Assembly: GCF_017355955.1 (NCBI RefSeq)
Contig: NZ_JAFFID010000004.1
Location: forward strand, 124,001 to 188,000
Direction: 5' to 3'
Length of the DNA: 64,000 nucleotides
DNA from: Sabulibacter ruber
GTDB taxonomy: Bacteria > Bacteroidota > Bacteroidia > Cytophagales > Hymenobacteraceae
This document shows, one piece after another, positions 26,138-34,355 of this stretch. The position numbers were made by a program, and so were the translations under genes. Position 1 is the stretch's first letter. Each line of letters begins with the position of its first letter. Under the pieces are notes generated by a model. The model was not told the DNA's origin and did not search any database. It saw nothing but the letters and a program-made list of their open reading frames with translations.

Positions 26138-27184
26138 TTAAGCAAATTTACGGTCAATGAGGCGGGTGAGCTTTTGCACGTGCTCTTCTTTGCGGGTCCA
26201 GTTGTAGCGGCTACCCACTTCTTTTAATAGGTATTGCTTGGCCTGCTCGGCGTTGTTGTACTCATCCAGTTGCTTGATCACGGCGTGGTAAGACATGTTA
26301 TCGCCGTCAAACAGCTCATTGATGAAGGAAAAACGCTGGTTGATGGAGATGGCCTCGCGCAACGATCCTATCTTCTGGTCCTGCTGGCGATCGGCTAGGG
26401 TGGCGGCAATGGGTTGTTTCAGACGATCATTTAGCGTAGGCTTCTGCTCAGACTGGAACCGTTCATTCAGTTTAGGCTCGGCGTTGAGCGTAGGCCGGAA
26501 AGCAGGTTGCGCCGATGCCACATTTGTGCTCACGGCCGCCGCAACGGTGGTAGCCGGGGCTGGTATTGGGGTGAGTAATTCCTCTATCTGCAGCGGCTGC
26601 AGTTCATTGAATCTGGCCACTACTTCGTTTACAGACATGCGCTGCTCTTCGCGCTCTGCCAGGAACCGGTTCAACTGGGAGGCAATCTGCGTCCGGTCCA
26701 GGTTCCCGGGGGAGAGGGTTTCCAGGAACTGACGGTACAGGTCTTTGTCTATCTCCTGGTACTTGAGGGTTTCCTGCAGTTTGGCAACAGAAAGCTCATC
26801 CATGCGCAGGAACTTCTCTTCAAAAACAGCCACGGGCTCCAATACCGCGCGCAACGTATCCTGAATTGCCTTCACCAGCAACGGTTCAAAATGCGCCCTT
26901 TTGATGGAAATCTTGCGCGACAGCACGTTCATGAACTGCACCAGAGCATCTTTCACCTCGGGGTGTTCAAAATCAAAGTAAGGGCTGCGCAGGTTGGCCA
27001 TCTCATGGTTCCAGAGCGTGAGCAACTCCCGGATCATGTACAGGTTCACCTGCTTAATTGGGGTAAAGGAAACCAGTTGCGGCGCAGTAACCGTCTCATG
27101 GTGAGAGAAATGCTCCTGGCTAAGCTTTTGGGCAAGTGCCTGGCTGTATTGAGCCAGTCGTATTTGATTATATTTGTCTTTCAT
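26138..27184 (-). CDS. conserved hypothetical protein, mostly helical
   Basis: The ~348-residue protein is not assigned to a characterised family. It starts MKDKYNQIRLAQYSQALAQKL; an upstream in-frame ATG at 27196 would add four residues. There is no signal peptide. The N-terminal half is predicted helical (IKQVNLYMIRELLTLWNHEMANL). An Ala/Pro/Thr-rich linker follows near residue 210 (TPIPAPATTVAAAVSTNV), then a charged stretch with the repeated phrase LN(E/D)R(F/L). The C-terminal helical domain is SFINELFDGDNMSYHAVIKQLDEYN. The linker between two helical parts suggests a scaffold or cytoskeleton-associated protein, but that is a guess. It is divergent from the ferredoxin gene. Confidence 0.7.
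   Translation of the reverse strand: MKDKYNQIRLAQYSQALAQKLSQEHFSHHETVTAPQLVSFTPIKQVNLYMIRELLTLWNHEMANLRSPYFDFEHPEVKDALVQFMNVLSRKISIKRAHFEPLLVKAIQDTLRAVLEPVAVFEEKFLRMDELSVAKLQETLKYQEIDKDLYRQFLETLSPGNLDRTQIASQLNRFLAEREEQRMSVNEVVARFNELQPLQIEELLTPIPAPATTVAAAVSTNVASAQPAFRPTLNAEPKLNERFQSEQKPTLNDRLKQPIAATLADRQQDQKIGSLREAISINQRFSFINELFDGDNMSYHAVIKQLDEYNNAEQAKQYLLKEVGSRYNWTRKEEHVQKLTRLIDRKFA
27149..27176 (+). promoter_or_regulatory. predicted promoter of the ferredoxin gene
   Basis: TTG at 27149-27151 and TATATTTG at 27169-27176 are separated by 17 bases, a good match to the -33/-7 pattern. It lies within the 5' end of the divergent gene. The expected start near 27183 gives a leader of about 36 bases. 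Confidence 0.6.
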
Positions 27185-27218
27185 TGGAGGAAGCATACGC
27201 TTGTAAATATAGCGAAAT

Positions 27219-27539
27219 ATGGCCGAATTAACGGTTCAGAATCTGGACGGAGTAGTGGTAAACGTAGCGCCGGGGCAAACAGTACTGAAAGCCTTGCACA
27301 TGGCCGGCATTGATTGGATGCACGCCTGCGGAGCCAAAGGGCGCTGTACCACCTGCCGCATGATTGTGGTGGAAGGCCCTGAGAATCTCCTGCCAGACAC
27401 CGCCCCGGAAACCCGTTTCCGCAACAACGGCCGCCTTAAACCAAACGAGCGCCTCACCTGCCAGGCCCAGCTCTCGGGGCCGGTTACCTGCCGCGTTCCT
27501 AACCAAACGAAACTCCCCCACCTTTCTTATACTCCCTGA
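27219..27539 (+). CDS. 2Fe-2S ferredoxin
   Basis: This is a 106-residue plant/vertebrate-type ferredoxin. The cluster ligands are in ACGAKGRCTTCRM (CX5CX2C, about residues 37-45), with the fourth Cys in RLTCQAQL near residue 80. It transfers electrons in the cytoplasm; its partner enzyme is not encoded nearby. There is a good promoter upstream, and the gene stands alone. Confidence 0.93.
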   Translation: MAELTVQNLDGVVVNVAPGQTVLKALHMAGIDWMHACGAKGRCTTCRMIVVEGPENLLPDTAPETRFRNNGRLKPNERLTCQAQLSGPVTCRVPNQTKLPHLSYTP

Positions 27540-27542
27540 GGG

Positions 27543-27685
27543 ATTGAATGATTGAGTGAATGAGAGATTGAGAGATTTGAATTGGAGATATTCAGGTGTA
27601 ACCAGGAATCATTGCCAAATCAGCGCCTCTTCAAATTTGGAAAAGAAACTATTCTCTCACGCAATCCATCTTTCAATCATTCAAT
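27543..27685. repeat. imperfect inverted repeat with gaTTGAATG-type arms
   Basis: ATTGAATGATTGA at 27543 is mirrored by TCAATCATTCAAT at 27673, with partly complementary sequence between. It looks like a small folded element downstream of the ferredoxin gene. Similar GAATGAGTGA-rich sequence occurs at 43790-43830. Confidence 0.5.
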
Positions 27686-27825
27686 TTGCTGATAAGCAGC
27701 AGGTTGGATAACTATGTGGAAAAATTGTGCATTAGGGAAGGAGCGGCTACTAGTAATTTAGCCCCGCGATTGAGCCAGATTCACTCAAGTACGCAGGCAC
27801 ACATTCACTGATTTAAGTTAAAATT

Positions 27826-28419
27826 ATGTTCATAGAGCCCCGGGTGGGAAACCGCCAACAGGCCCAGAAGCGAGGTTGGATAGAAGTGATTTGCGGGTCC
27901 ATGTTTTCGGGGAAGACCGAGGAGTTAATCCGGCGCCTGAACCGGGCCAAGATCGCGAAGCAGCGGGTAGAGATTTTTAAACCGGTCATTGATACCCGCT
28001 ACCATGAATCTGACGTGGTATCGCACAACGCTACTGCCATCCGCTCCACGCCGGTGCAGCTTGCCGCCGATATGCTGCTGCCCGGCAGCGGTTGCGATGT
28101 TTTGGGGGTAGACGAGGCCCAGTTCTTTGACGAAGCCATCACTGAGGTCTGCGTGCAACTGGCCAACAACGGCGTGCGCGTGATTGTGGCCGGTCTGGAC
28201 ATGGACTACCTGGGCAAACCCTTCGGCCCAATGCCTTCGCTCCTGGCCGTAGCCGAATACGTGACCAAAGTTCACGCCGTCTGCGTGCAGTGCGGTGAAA
28301 TTGCCTCTTACTCGTTCCGCAACGCCGTTTCCCAGGACAAAGTCCTCCTAGGCGAGACAGATTCCTACGAAGCCCGCTGCCGCCACTGCTTTGTGGAAGG
28401 CATGAAGGGAAAACTATAA
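27826..28419 (+). CDS. tdk: thymidine kinase
   Basis: This is a type II thymidine kinase of 197 residues that phosphorylates thymidine for salvage. It has the Walker A motif GSMFSGKTEE (about residues 24-33), the DEAQFFD Walker B/lid motif and the VIVAGLDMDYLGKPFGP substrate loop. The structural zinc ligands are in CVQCGE and CRHC. The length and motifs are complete. The gene is monocistronic between repeat-containing gaps. Confidence 0.97.
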   Translation: MFIEPRVGNRQQAQKRGWIEVICGSMFSGKTEELIRRLNRAKIAKQRVEIFKPVIDTRYHESDVVSHNATAIRSTPVQLAADMLLPGSGCDVLGVDEAQFFDEAITEVCVQLANNGVRVIVAGLDMDYLGKPFGPMPSLLAVAEYVTKVHAVCVQCGEIASYSFRNAVSQDKVLLGETDSYEARCRHCFVEGMKGKL

Positions 28420-28471
28420 AGGGAGTCCTGAGTCTATAGTCCTGAGGCTTAAGTCAGGATTTTTTTGAGGC

Positions 28472-28509
28472 CGTTTTATGCTTGTTTTTATGAAAGCAGG
28501 TATAAAACG
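28472..28509. repeat. family A palindromic repeat
   Basis: The copy runs from CGTTTTATGCTTG to AGCAGGTATAAAACG and lies about 50 bases after the tdk stop. Confidence 0.6.
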
Positions 28510-28559
28510 ACTTTCTTATTTCATCAGAAAAACAATTACTTAATACGGTAATGCAGATT

Positions 28560-28759
28560 CGCTGGCGCGAGCCTCCGGCTCGTGTCCGCACGCATTCCTG
28601 AGTGTTCTCCTTAACATTTGTCATCTTGGAAAGATCTTGTGAGCGAACTAGAAAAGCATTGAAGAAACGCTCCTACCGTTCGCTCACAAGATCCTGTCAG
28701 GATGACAAAAAAGGTGATCTGCCATGCGTGCGGACACGAGCCGGAGGCTCGCGCCAGCG
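28560..28759. repeat. nested inverted repeat: family C arms around family B hairpin
   Basis: The outer 36-base arms are exact reverse complements (28560-28595 and 28724-28759) and carry the family C core CTGGCGCGAG. They enclose a roughly 94-base imperfect hairpin of family B (28617-28710), which runs from GTCATCTTGGAAAGATCTTG to ACAAGATCCTGTCAGGATGAC. There is no coding capacity. The structure suggests one repeat inserted into another, or a composite non-autonomous element. Confidence 0.75.
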
Positions 28760-28801
28760 GAGGCTATTGTAAGGCCACGACAAGGGATTGCCCATACAGA
28801 T

Positions 28802-28844
28802 GCTTTTATTTTAAGCCCGTTTCTGCAAAAACGCCTTCAAAACG
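28802..28844. repeat. family A palindromic repeat, weak
   Basis: A degenerate copy (GCTTTTATTTTAAGCC to GCCTTCAAAACGC) lies about 40 bases upstream of the promoter of the protease gene. Confidence 0.35.
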
Positions 28845-28885
28845 CCCTAATCTCTTTTCCTGAAAACCTGTCCAGTCTTTGCTTC

Positions 28886-28917
28886 TTTTGATTAAGCGGT
28901 AACATTCCCTACATTAG
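28886..28917 (+). promoter_or_regulatory. predicted promoter of the tricorn-like protease gene
   Basis: TTTTG at 28886-28890 and TACATTAG at 28910-28917 are 19 bases apart. The -33 element is ideal and the -7 box is two bases off consensus. The leader would be about 25 bases. Confidence 0.45.
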
Positions 28918-28948
28918 TAAACCAATCTAACAAACAACAGCTTACTTT

Positions 28949-31900
28949 ATGAAAAAGCGGTTTCTTGCCGTGTTGGCCTTTTGCTGCGCCAGCAGCTTAG
29001 GCACCATGGCCCAAACCCAAACCCCGCTCTGGCTCAACACGCCAGCCATTTCGCCCGATGGGCAAACCATTGTTTTCAGTTACAAAGGAGATCTCTACAA
29101 AGTAGCCGCGGCCGGCGGAAACGCCACGCCGCTCACCATGCACGAGGGCTACGAGTACATGCCCGTTTGGTCGCCGGACGGAAAGCAGATTGCCTACGCC
29201 TCAGACCGCTACGGCAACTTTGACGTATTTGTGATGCCAGCGCAGGGCGGAGAATCCAAGCGATTGACGTTCCATTCTTCCGCTGATCTGCCTTCAGATT
29301 TTACTCCGGATGGCAAAAACGTGATTTTCACGTCGGCCCGGCTGGATGCGGCGGCTAATACCATGTTCCCCTCGGGCGCTTTCCCTGAGCTGTACAGCGT
29401 GTCGCTGGGCGGCGGCCGCAACGCCATGGTGCTCACCACGCCTGCTGAGGCGGCTCGCTATAATTCTTCCGGCGAGGTTTTGGTGTACCATGACAAAAAG
29501 AGCCCCGAAAATGCCCTGCGCAAGCACCAGACTTCTTCCACCGCCCGCGATGTGTGGGCTTACAACACCAAAACCAAGCAGCACACCAAACTCACCGATA
29601 ACGTGGGCGAGGACCGCCAACCGGTTTTCTCGGCTAACGGGCAGGATATTTACTACCTGAGCGAGCAGCCCAACGGCACGTTCAACGTGCGAAAGACGAG
29701 TTTGCAGAACCCTAAGCAAACCACGGCGGTCACCAATTTTACCAAGCATCCGGTACGGCACCTGAGTGGTTCCAAAGACGGGGTGCTGTCGTTTACCTAT
29801 AACGGCGAAATTTACACGCTTAAGCCCGGTGCGCAGCCGCAGAAAGTGGCCATCCAACTGTACACAGACATCCGCTCTAACCCCGAGACCGTGTTGCCAA
29901 TCTCCGGCGGCATGACCGAGATGGAGGTATCGCCTAACGGCAAAGAGGTGGTGTTTGTGAACCGGGGCGAGGTGTTTGTTTCTTCGGTAGACGGGGGCAT
30001 CACCCGCCGCATCACCAACACGCCGGAACAGGAGCGTAGTGTGAGTTTCTCGCCGGACGGCCGTAAGATCCTATACGCCAGCGAACGCGACGGCAGCTGG
30101 AACGTGTATGAGACCAGCCTCGTGCGCAGCAGTGAGCCGTATTTCTACGCTTCTACGTTGCTGAAAGAAGAGCCCGTGATTGCCACAGCGGCCGAGGAAT
30201 TCCAGCCGGCTTACTCGCCCGACGGCAAAGAAGTGGCCTACCTGGAGGAGCGCGTTCAGCTGAAAGTGGTGAACAAAGCCAGCAAGCAGGTGCGCACCAT
30301 TCTGGGCAACGCCAATAACTACTCGTACTCAGACGGAGACCAGTACTTTGAGTGGTCACCAGACGGCAAGTGGTTTCTGGTGCAGTTCAACCAGCCCAAG
30401 CAGTGGCTGAGCGAAGTAGGTTTGATTTCGGCCAGCGGCAAAGGCGAAGTGATTAACCTGAGCCAGAGCGGCTACGCCGAGCGCAATCCTCAGTGGATGA
30501 TGGGCGGCAAAATGATCACCTACTACTCTAACCGCGAAGGTTTGCGCGGCAACGGCAACAACTCCGGTACCGGCGACATCTACGCGCTCTTCACCACGCA
30601 AGACGGTTTCGACCGGTTCAAGTTGAGCAAAGAGGATTTCACGTTGCTGGAAGACTTGGAGAGGCGCGAAGCCTCTATGGGTGGAATTTCCGCCGAGAGA
30701 GATAAAACTAAAACCAAAGGCAAAAAAGGCGAAAGTTTTAAGTCTGCTGCTCCGGCCGGTATGGCGCTGGAACTGGACAACCTGCCGTACCGCAAAGCGC
30801 GCCTCACTGGTACTTCCTCGGACCTGGCCGATGCCGTGGTCACCGACAAAGGCGACCGCATGTTCTACCTGAGCCGCTTTGAGAAAGGCTACGACCTGTG
30901 GGTGACCAACCTGCGCGACAATGACACCAAACTGCTGGCCAAGCTGGGTGCCCGCGGCGGAGACATGGTGATGTCCAAGGACGGCAAAAACCTGTTTGTG
31001 TTAACCGAAGGCAGAATCCTGAAAGTAGACACCGACAACGGCAAGCAGGAAACCCTGAAAGTAAGCGGCGAGATGAACCTGAACGCCGCCGCCGAGCGCG
31101 CCTACATGTATGACCACGTGATCCGGCAGCTGGAGAAGAAGTTCTACGTGAAAGACCTGCACAACACAGACTGGAAGTTCTACACCGACAATTACCGTCA
31201 GTTCCTGCCGCACATCGCCAACAACTATGACTTCGCCGATGTATTGAGCGAACTGCTGGGCGAGCTGAACGCCTCCCACACCGGCGGCCGTTACAGCCAC
31301 CGCTCGGCCAATCCAGACGCTACGGCTTCGTTGGGCTTGTTCTATGATGAGCAGTACACCGGCCCGGGCCTCAGGGTGAAAGAGGTGATCAACCTGAGTC
31401 CGTTTGACCGCGCCAGCTCCAGAGTGAAACCGGGCGTGATCCTGGAGAAAATAGACGGTCAATCCATTGAATACAACACCGATGTGGACCAACTCCTGAA
31501 CCGCAAGGCCAACAAATACACGCTGGTTTCTTTGTATGACGAGAAAACCAAGAAGCGCTGGGAAGAGACGGTGAAACCCATCTCGGGCACCGACCTGAGC
31601 GAATTGCTGTACCAGCGCTGGGTAGAAGGCCGCCGCAAAGAGGTGGACCGTTTGTCCGGCGGAAAACTGGGTTATGTGCACATCAGGGGCATGAACGATG
31701 CCAGCTACCGCACCGTGTATGAAGAAGCCCTCGGTAAGAACGCGACCAAAGAAGGGCTGGTGGTAGACACCCGCTCCAACGGCGGCGGAAACCTGCACGA
31801 TGATCTTATCAGCTTCCTGAACACCAAGCAGTACGCCGAGTTTGTGCCGCGCGGCCAGAACCTGTCAGACGAGCCCCGCAACAAGTGGACACGTCCGTCC

Positions 31901-32227
31901 ATTGTGGTCATGAACGAGAGCAACTACTCAGACGCGCACATCTTCCCGGTACTCTACAAAGAACTGGGCCTTGGTAAGACCGTGGGTATGCCCGTGGCCG
32001 GAACCGGTACCTTTGTATGGTGGGAAACCCTCATTGACCCTACCATGGTCTTCGGGATTCCGCAGGTAGGCTACCGCACCTTAGGTGGCGGCAAGTTCCT
32101 GGAGAACGCCCAACTTGAACCAGATTACCTCGTCGCCAACGATCCCGCCCTGGTAGCCCAAGGCCGCGACCAGCAACTGGAGAAAGCCGTGGAAGTGCTG
32201 CTGAAAGAGTTGCCTGCGAAGAAGTAA
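28949..32227 (+). CDS. tricorn-like S41 family protease
   Basis: This 1092-residue exported protein has a signal peptide (MKKRFLAVLAFCCASSLGTMAQ). A long N-terminal set of TolB/WD-like propeller repeats follows (SPDGQTIVFSYKGDLY, WSPDGKQIAYASDRYGNFD, FSPDGRKILYASERDG and others). A PDZ-like segment lies near residues 800-870, and the C-terminus is the S41 peptidase. Putative catalytic residues are the Ser-His of LNASHTGGRY near residue 775 and the Ser of NESNYSDAHIF near 993. Tricorn-type proteases degrade peptides; this one should act in the periplasm. The gene is monocistronic with a terminator hairpin after the stop. Confidence 0.92.
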   Translation: MKKRFLAVLAFCCASSLGTMAQTQTPLWLNTPAISPDGQTIVFSYKGDLYKVAAAGGNATPLTMHEGYEYMPVWSPDGKQIAYASDRYGNFDVFVMPAQGGESKRLTFHSSADLPSDFTPDGKNVIFTSARLDAAANTMFPSGAFPELYSVSLGGGRNAMVLTTPAEAARYNSSGEVLVYHDKKSPENALRKHQTSSTARDVWAYNTKTKQHTKLTDNVGEDRQPVFSANGQDIYYLSEQPNGTFNVRKTSLQNPKQTTAVTNFTKHPVRHLSGSKDGVLSFTYNGEIYTLKPGAQPQKVAIQLYTDIRSNPETVLPISGGMTEMEVSPNGKEVVFVNRGEVFVSSVDGGITRRITNTPEQERSVSFSPDGRKILYASERDGSWNVYETSLVRSSEPYFYASTLLKEEPVIATAAEEFQPAYSPDGKEVAYLEERVQLKVVNKASKQVRTILGNANNYSYSDGDQYFEWSPDGKWFLVQFNQPKQWLSEVGLISASGKGEVINLSQSGYAERNPQWMMGGKMITYYSNREGLRGNGNNSGTGDIYALFTTQDGFDRFKLSKEDFTLLEDLERREASMGGISAERDKTKTKGKKGESFKSAAPAGMALELDNLPYRKARLTGTSSDLADAVVTDKGDRMFYLSRFEKGYDLWVTNLRDNDTKLLAKLGARGGDMVMSKDGKNLFVLTEGRILKVDTDNGKQETLKVSGEMNLNAAAERAYMYDHVIRQLEKKFYVKDLHNTDWKFYTDNYRQFLPHIANNYDFADVLSELLGELNASHTGGRYSHRSANPDATASLGLFYDEQYTGPGLRVKEVINLSPFDRASSRVKPGVILEKIDGQSIEYNTDVDQLLNRKANKYTLVSLYDEKTKKRWEETVKPISGTDLSELLYQRWVEGRRKEVDRLSGGKLGYVHIRGMNDASYRTVYEEALGKNATKEGLVVDTRSNGGGNLHDDLISFLNTKQYAEFVPRGQNLSDEPRNKWTRPSIVVMNESNYSDAHIFPVLYKELGLGKTVGMPVAGTGTFVWWETLIDPTMVFGIPQVGYRTLGGGKFLENAQLEPDYLVANDPALVAQGRDQQLEKAVEVLLKELPAKK

Positions 32228-32251
32228 TTTATCTGAGATAATTGAATCATC

Positions 32252-32288
32252 AGAAGCCCTGCCTTTTTGGTGGGGCTTCTTTGTTTTT
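32252..32288 (+). terminator. intrinsic terminator of the protease gene
   Basis: The stem AGAAGCCCTGCC / GGTGGGGCTTCT has a TTTTT loop and a T-rich tail, and lies 25 bases after the stop. Confidence 0.8.
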
Positions 32289-32318
32289 AAGCTATTTTGG
32301 AGAAATTGTGCTCAAAAC
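32283..32318. repeat. family A palindromic repeat
   Basis: GTTTTTAAGCTATTTTGG and GTGCTCAAAAC continue directly from the T-tract of the preceding terminator. The copy ends 15 bases before the ATG of the AT-rich orphan gene. Confidence 0.55.
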
Positions 32319-32333
32319 CTACACAACCTAGTA

Positions 32334-32786
32334 ATGGATAACATACTTGTAAAACTTGCTTTTGGAGTTCTTTCGCTGACAATCCCGGTTTGTTGTACAG
32401 GCTGTTTAGTATCCAACCACATGTTTATTCCCCAAAATGCTAAGAAACAAACTGATTTCCTTGTAGAAGGTGAGGGATATGCCTTTGAGTGTTATGCTCC
32501 CAATTATAGCAATGATTTACTGGAAATAACCTTTCACAGCAAAGATGATTCTACTTCCCAAACCTCCATTAAGCATGTGAAATCATTCATCATTGAAGGC
32601 AAGGACACTATCCCTCTAAGCCTAGACAAGTACAAGAATACTTACAGATTTAGGCATGCTGGAATAAAAAATGCTAAAAAAGCCTTTGTATTGGTTGAAT
32701 ATGGATATAAGCCTGTGGACTCTTTAACAATGAAACAGATCCATTCTCTAAGAAAGGTTCGGGATTATTTCTTCACTATTCATTGA
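32334..32786 (+). CDS. orphan AT-rich lipoprotein
   Basis: The 150-residue frame has a hydrophobic start (LVKLAFGVLSLTIPVCCTGC) with a plausible lipobox at TGC. No family is recognised. The body is short strands rich in Lys, Ser and Asp, ending in a helical KQIHSLRKVRDYF. By eye its GC content is far below its neighbours (roughly 35-40 percent), and codons such as AAA, ATT and TTA dominate. It is bracketed by a family A copy before it and a family B element after it. It looks like an acquired or fast-evolving gene. Confidence 0.6.
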   Translation: MDNILVKLAFGVLSLTIPVCCTGCLVSNHMFIPQNAKKQTDFLVEGEGYAFECYAPNYSNDLLEITFHSKDDSTSQTSIKHVKSFIIEGKDTIPLSLDKYKNTYRFRHAGIKNAKKAFVLVEYGYKPVDSLTMKQIHSLRKVRDYFFTIH

Positions 32787-32823
32787 GATTGATAATTCAT
32801 TCAAAGCACATGACCCTTTTCTC

Positions 32824-32912
32824 TGTCATCCTAGAAAAATTTTGTGAGAAACTAGATAAGCCATGATTAAGCGCCACTACCGTTCGCCCACAAGATCTTT
32901 CCAAGATGACAA
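32824..32912. repeat. family B hairpin repeat
   Basis: This is a second copy of the ~90-base imperfect palindrome that runs from GTCATCCTAGAAAAAT to CCCACAAGATCTTTCCAAG, then ATGAC. Its left arm is more diverged than in the 28.6 and 43.9 kb copies. Confidence 0.65.
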
Positions 32913-33012
32913 TAGGAGAGAGGCAAGAGAGAAGAGGCGTTATCTATTTTTCACTCCTTTCCCAAAAAACAGGTAAAAAACGCAGGGCCGTTTTCACGTA
33001 TAGCCTTTACAC

Positions 33013-33020
33013 CAAATTTG
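33013..33020 (+). promoter_or_regulatory. possible -7 box of the rtcB-like gene
   Basis: CAAATTTG is one base off TAnnTTTG. It would start transcription at or next to the ATG at 33028, which implies a leaderless message. It is weak on its own. Confidence 0.25.
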
Positions 33021-33027
33021 TAGAACC

Positions 33028-34251
33028 ATGGCTATTGTGCAGGACAACATCACCGTCTTTGGGGAGGAAATTATTGAACAGAGCGCTATTGACCAGCTCA
33101 AACGCTGCGTGAGCGAAGAGGACATTGGCGTGCTCACCGCCGATGCCCACTACGGCTACGCGCACCCCATCGGCGGAGCCGTGGCTTACAAGAATAAGGT
33201 CTCTTTGTCGGGGGTGGGGTTTGATATTGGCTGCGGAAACAAAGCCGTGCGCACCGATATCATGGCTTCTGATGTGAACATTGCCCGTGTGATGGATGAA
33301 ATTGTCAAGACCATCGGGTTTGGCGTGGGCCGGCCCAATCCCAAGCGCATTGACCATCCGGTGCTGGAGCACATCAAGAAAGCCGAGTTCAAGCCCCAGC
33401 GCGAACTGCGCAAGGTGGCCGCCGAGCAACTAGGAACCGTAGGCAGCGGCAACCACTTCATTGATTTGTTTGAAGACGAGAAAGGCTATTTGTGGGTGGG
33501 TGTGCATTTCGGGTCCAGAGGGTTTGGGCACAAGACCGCCTCGGGGTTCATCGCGCTGAGCCAGGGACTCAGTTTCTTCGATAAAGCCAAAGAAGGCTCC
33601 ATGGATGCGCCGCCCATCCTCTTCGATATAGACTCTGAACTGGGCCAGGATTATATTGCCGCCATGTCTCTGGCCGGAGAGTACGCCTACGCCGGCCGCG
33701 ACATTGTGGTAGACCAGGTGCTGCACATCCTGGGCGGAAAAGCCACTGAGATTGTGCACAACCATCACAACTTCGCGTGGTTTGAAAAGCACCAGGGCGA
33801 GTACTATTGGGTAGTGCGGAAGGGCTGTACCCCCGCATTTCCCGGTCAGAAAGGCTTTATAGGTGCCAACATGTATGACAACTCCGTGATCATAGAAGGC
33901 GTGGAGAACGAGCTTTCCATCAGAGGATTATACTCTACCGTGCACGGGGCCGGCCGTAGACTGAGCCGGCGGGCAGCCGCGGGGAAGACCAAATGGATCA
34001 GAGACAAGAAAGGCGTGAAACGGAAAACCGTGGTTTCTCCGGGTCTGGTAGACTTTGACGCGGTACAGCAACGCATGAAAGCAAAAGGCATTGAACTGCG
34101 CGGTGCCGGTGCCGATGAAGCCCCCGAGGCCTACAAAAAACTGGAAGACGTGCTCCTGCACCAGGGCAATACCATCAAGGTTCTGCACACCCTCAAACCG
34201 CTGGGCGTAGCCATGGCCGGCGAGGATGTGTATGATCCTTACAAAGACTAA
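33028..34251 (+). CDS. rtcB: RtcB-family RNA ligase
   Basis: RtcB joins RNA 2',3'-cyclic phosphate or 3'-phosphate ends to 5'-OH ends using GTP and Mn2+. The 407-residue protein has the metal and guanylate ligands of the family: DAHYGYAHPIGG, GVGFDIGCGNKAVRT (the Cys ligand), GSGNHFIDL, VHFGSRGFGH, HNHHNFAW and the guanylylated-His region STVHGAGRRLSR. No RtcA, archease or RtcR gene is adjacent, so its role in tRNA splicing versus RNA repair cannot be read from context. The gene is monocistronic, between a family B repeat and a strong terminator. Confidence 0.92.
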   Translation: MAIVQDNITVFGEEIIEQSAIDQLKRCVSEEDIGVLTADAHYGYAHPIGGAVAYKNKVSLSGVGFDIGCGNKAVRTDIMASDVNIARVMDEIVKTIGFGVGRPNPKRIDHPVLEHIKKAEFKPQRELRKVAAEQLGTVGSGNHFIDLFEDEKGYLWVGVHFGSRGFGHKTASGFIALSQGLSFFDKAKEGSMDAPPILFDIDSELGQDYIAAMSLAGEYAYAGRDIVVDQVLHILGGKATEIVHNHHNFAWFEKHQGEYYWVVRKGCTPAFPGQKGFIGANMYDNSVIIEGVENELSIRGLYSTVHGAGRRLSRRAAAGKTKWIRDKKGVKRKTVVSPGLVDFDAVQQRMKAKGIELRGAGADEAPEAYKKLEDVLLHQGNTIKVLHTLKPLGVAMAGEDVYDPYKD

Positions 34252-34294
34252 ACAGCTACGGTAGCTTTCCTTCCGTAGCTCGCCTAATAGAAAT

Positions 34295-34348
34295 TGCCTC
34301 CCTGTTTTAAGGCTGATTCCGTTAAAGGAGCCTTAAAACAGGGAGGCA
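34295..34348. terminator. family A palindrome as strong bidirectional terminator
   Basis: An extended perfect stem (TGCCTCCCTGTTTTAAGGCT and its complement) lies between convergent rtcB and the MscS gene. It is one of the best-preserved family A copies. Confidence 0.85.
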
Positions 34349-34355
34349 CTTATTT

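Larger units (their letters stand above)
28420..28885. other. repeat-filled gap between tdk and the tricorn-like protease
   Basis: No gene is visible. The gap holds a family A copy (28472-28509) and then a nested element. The nested element has perfect 36-base outer arms (28560-28595 and 28724-28759, family C unit) around a family B hairpin (28617-28710). A weak family A copy (28802-28844) follows. Confidence 0.75.

Noticed and set aside
28560..28759. Insertion sequence
   Set aside because: The terminal inverted repeats are perfect, but the inside is a non-coding hairpin with no transposase and no clear target duplication.
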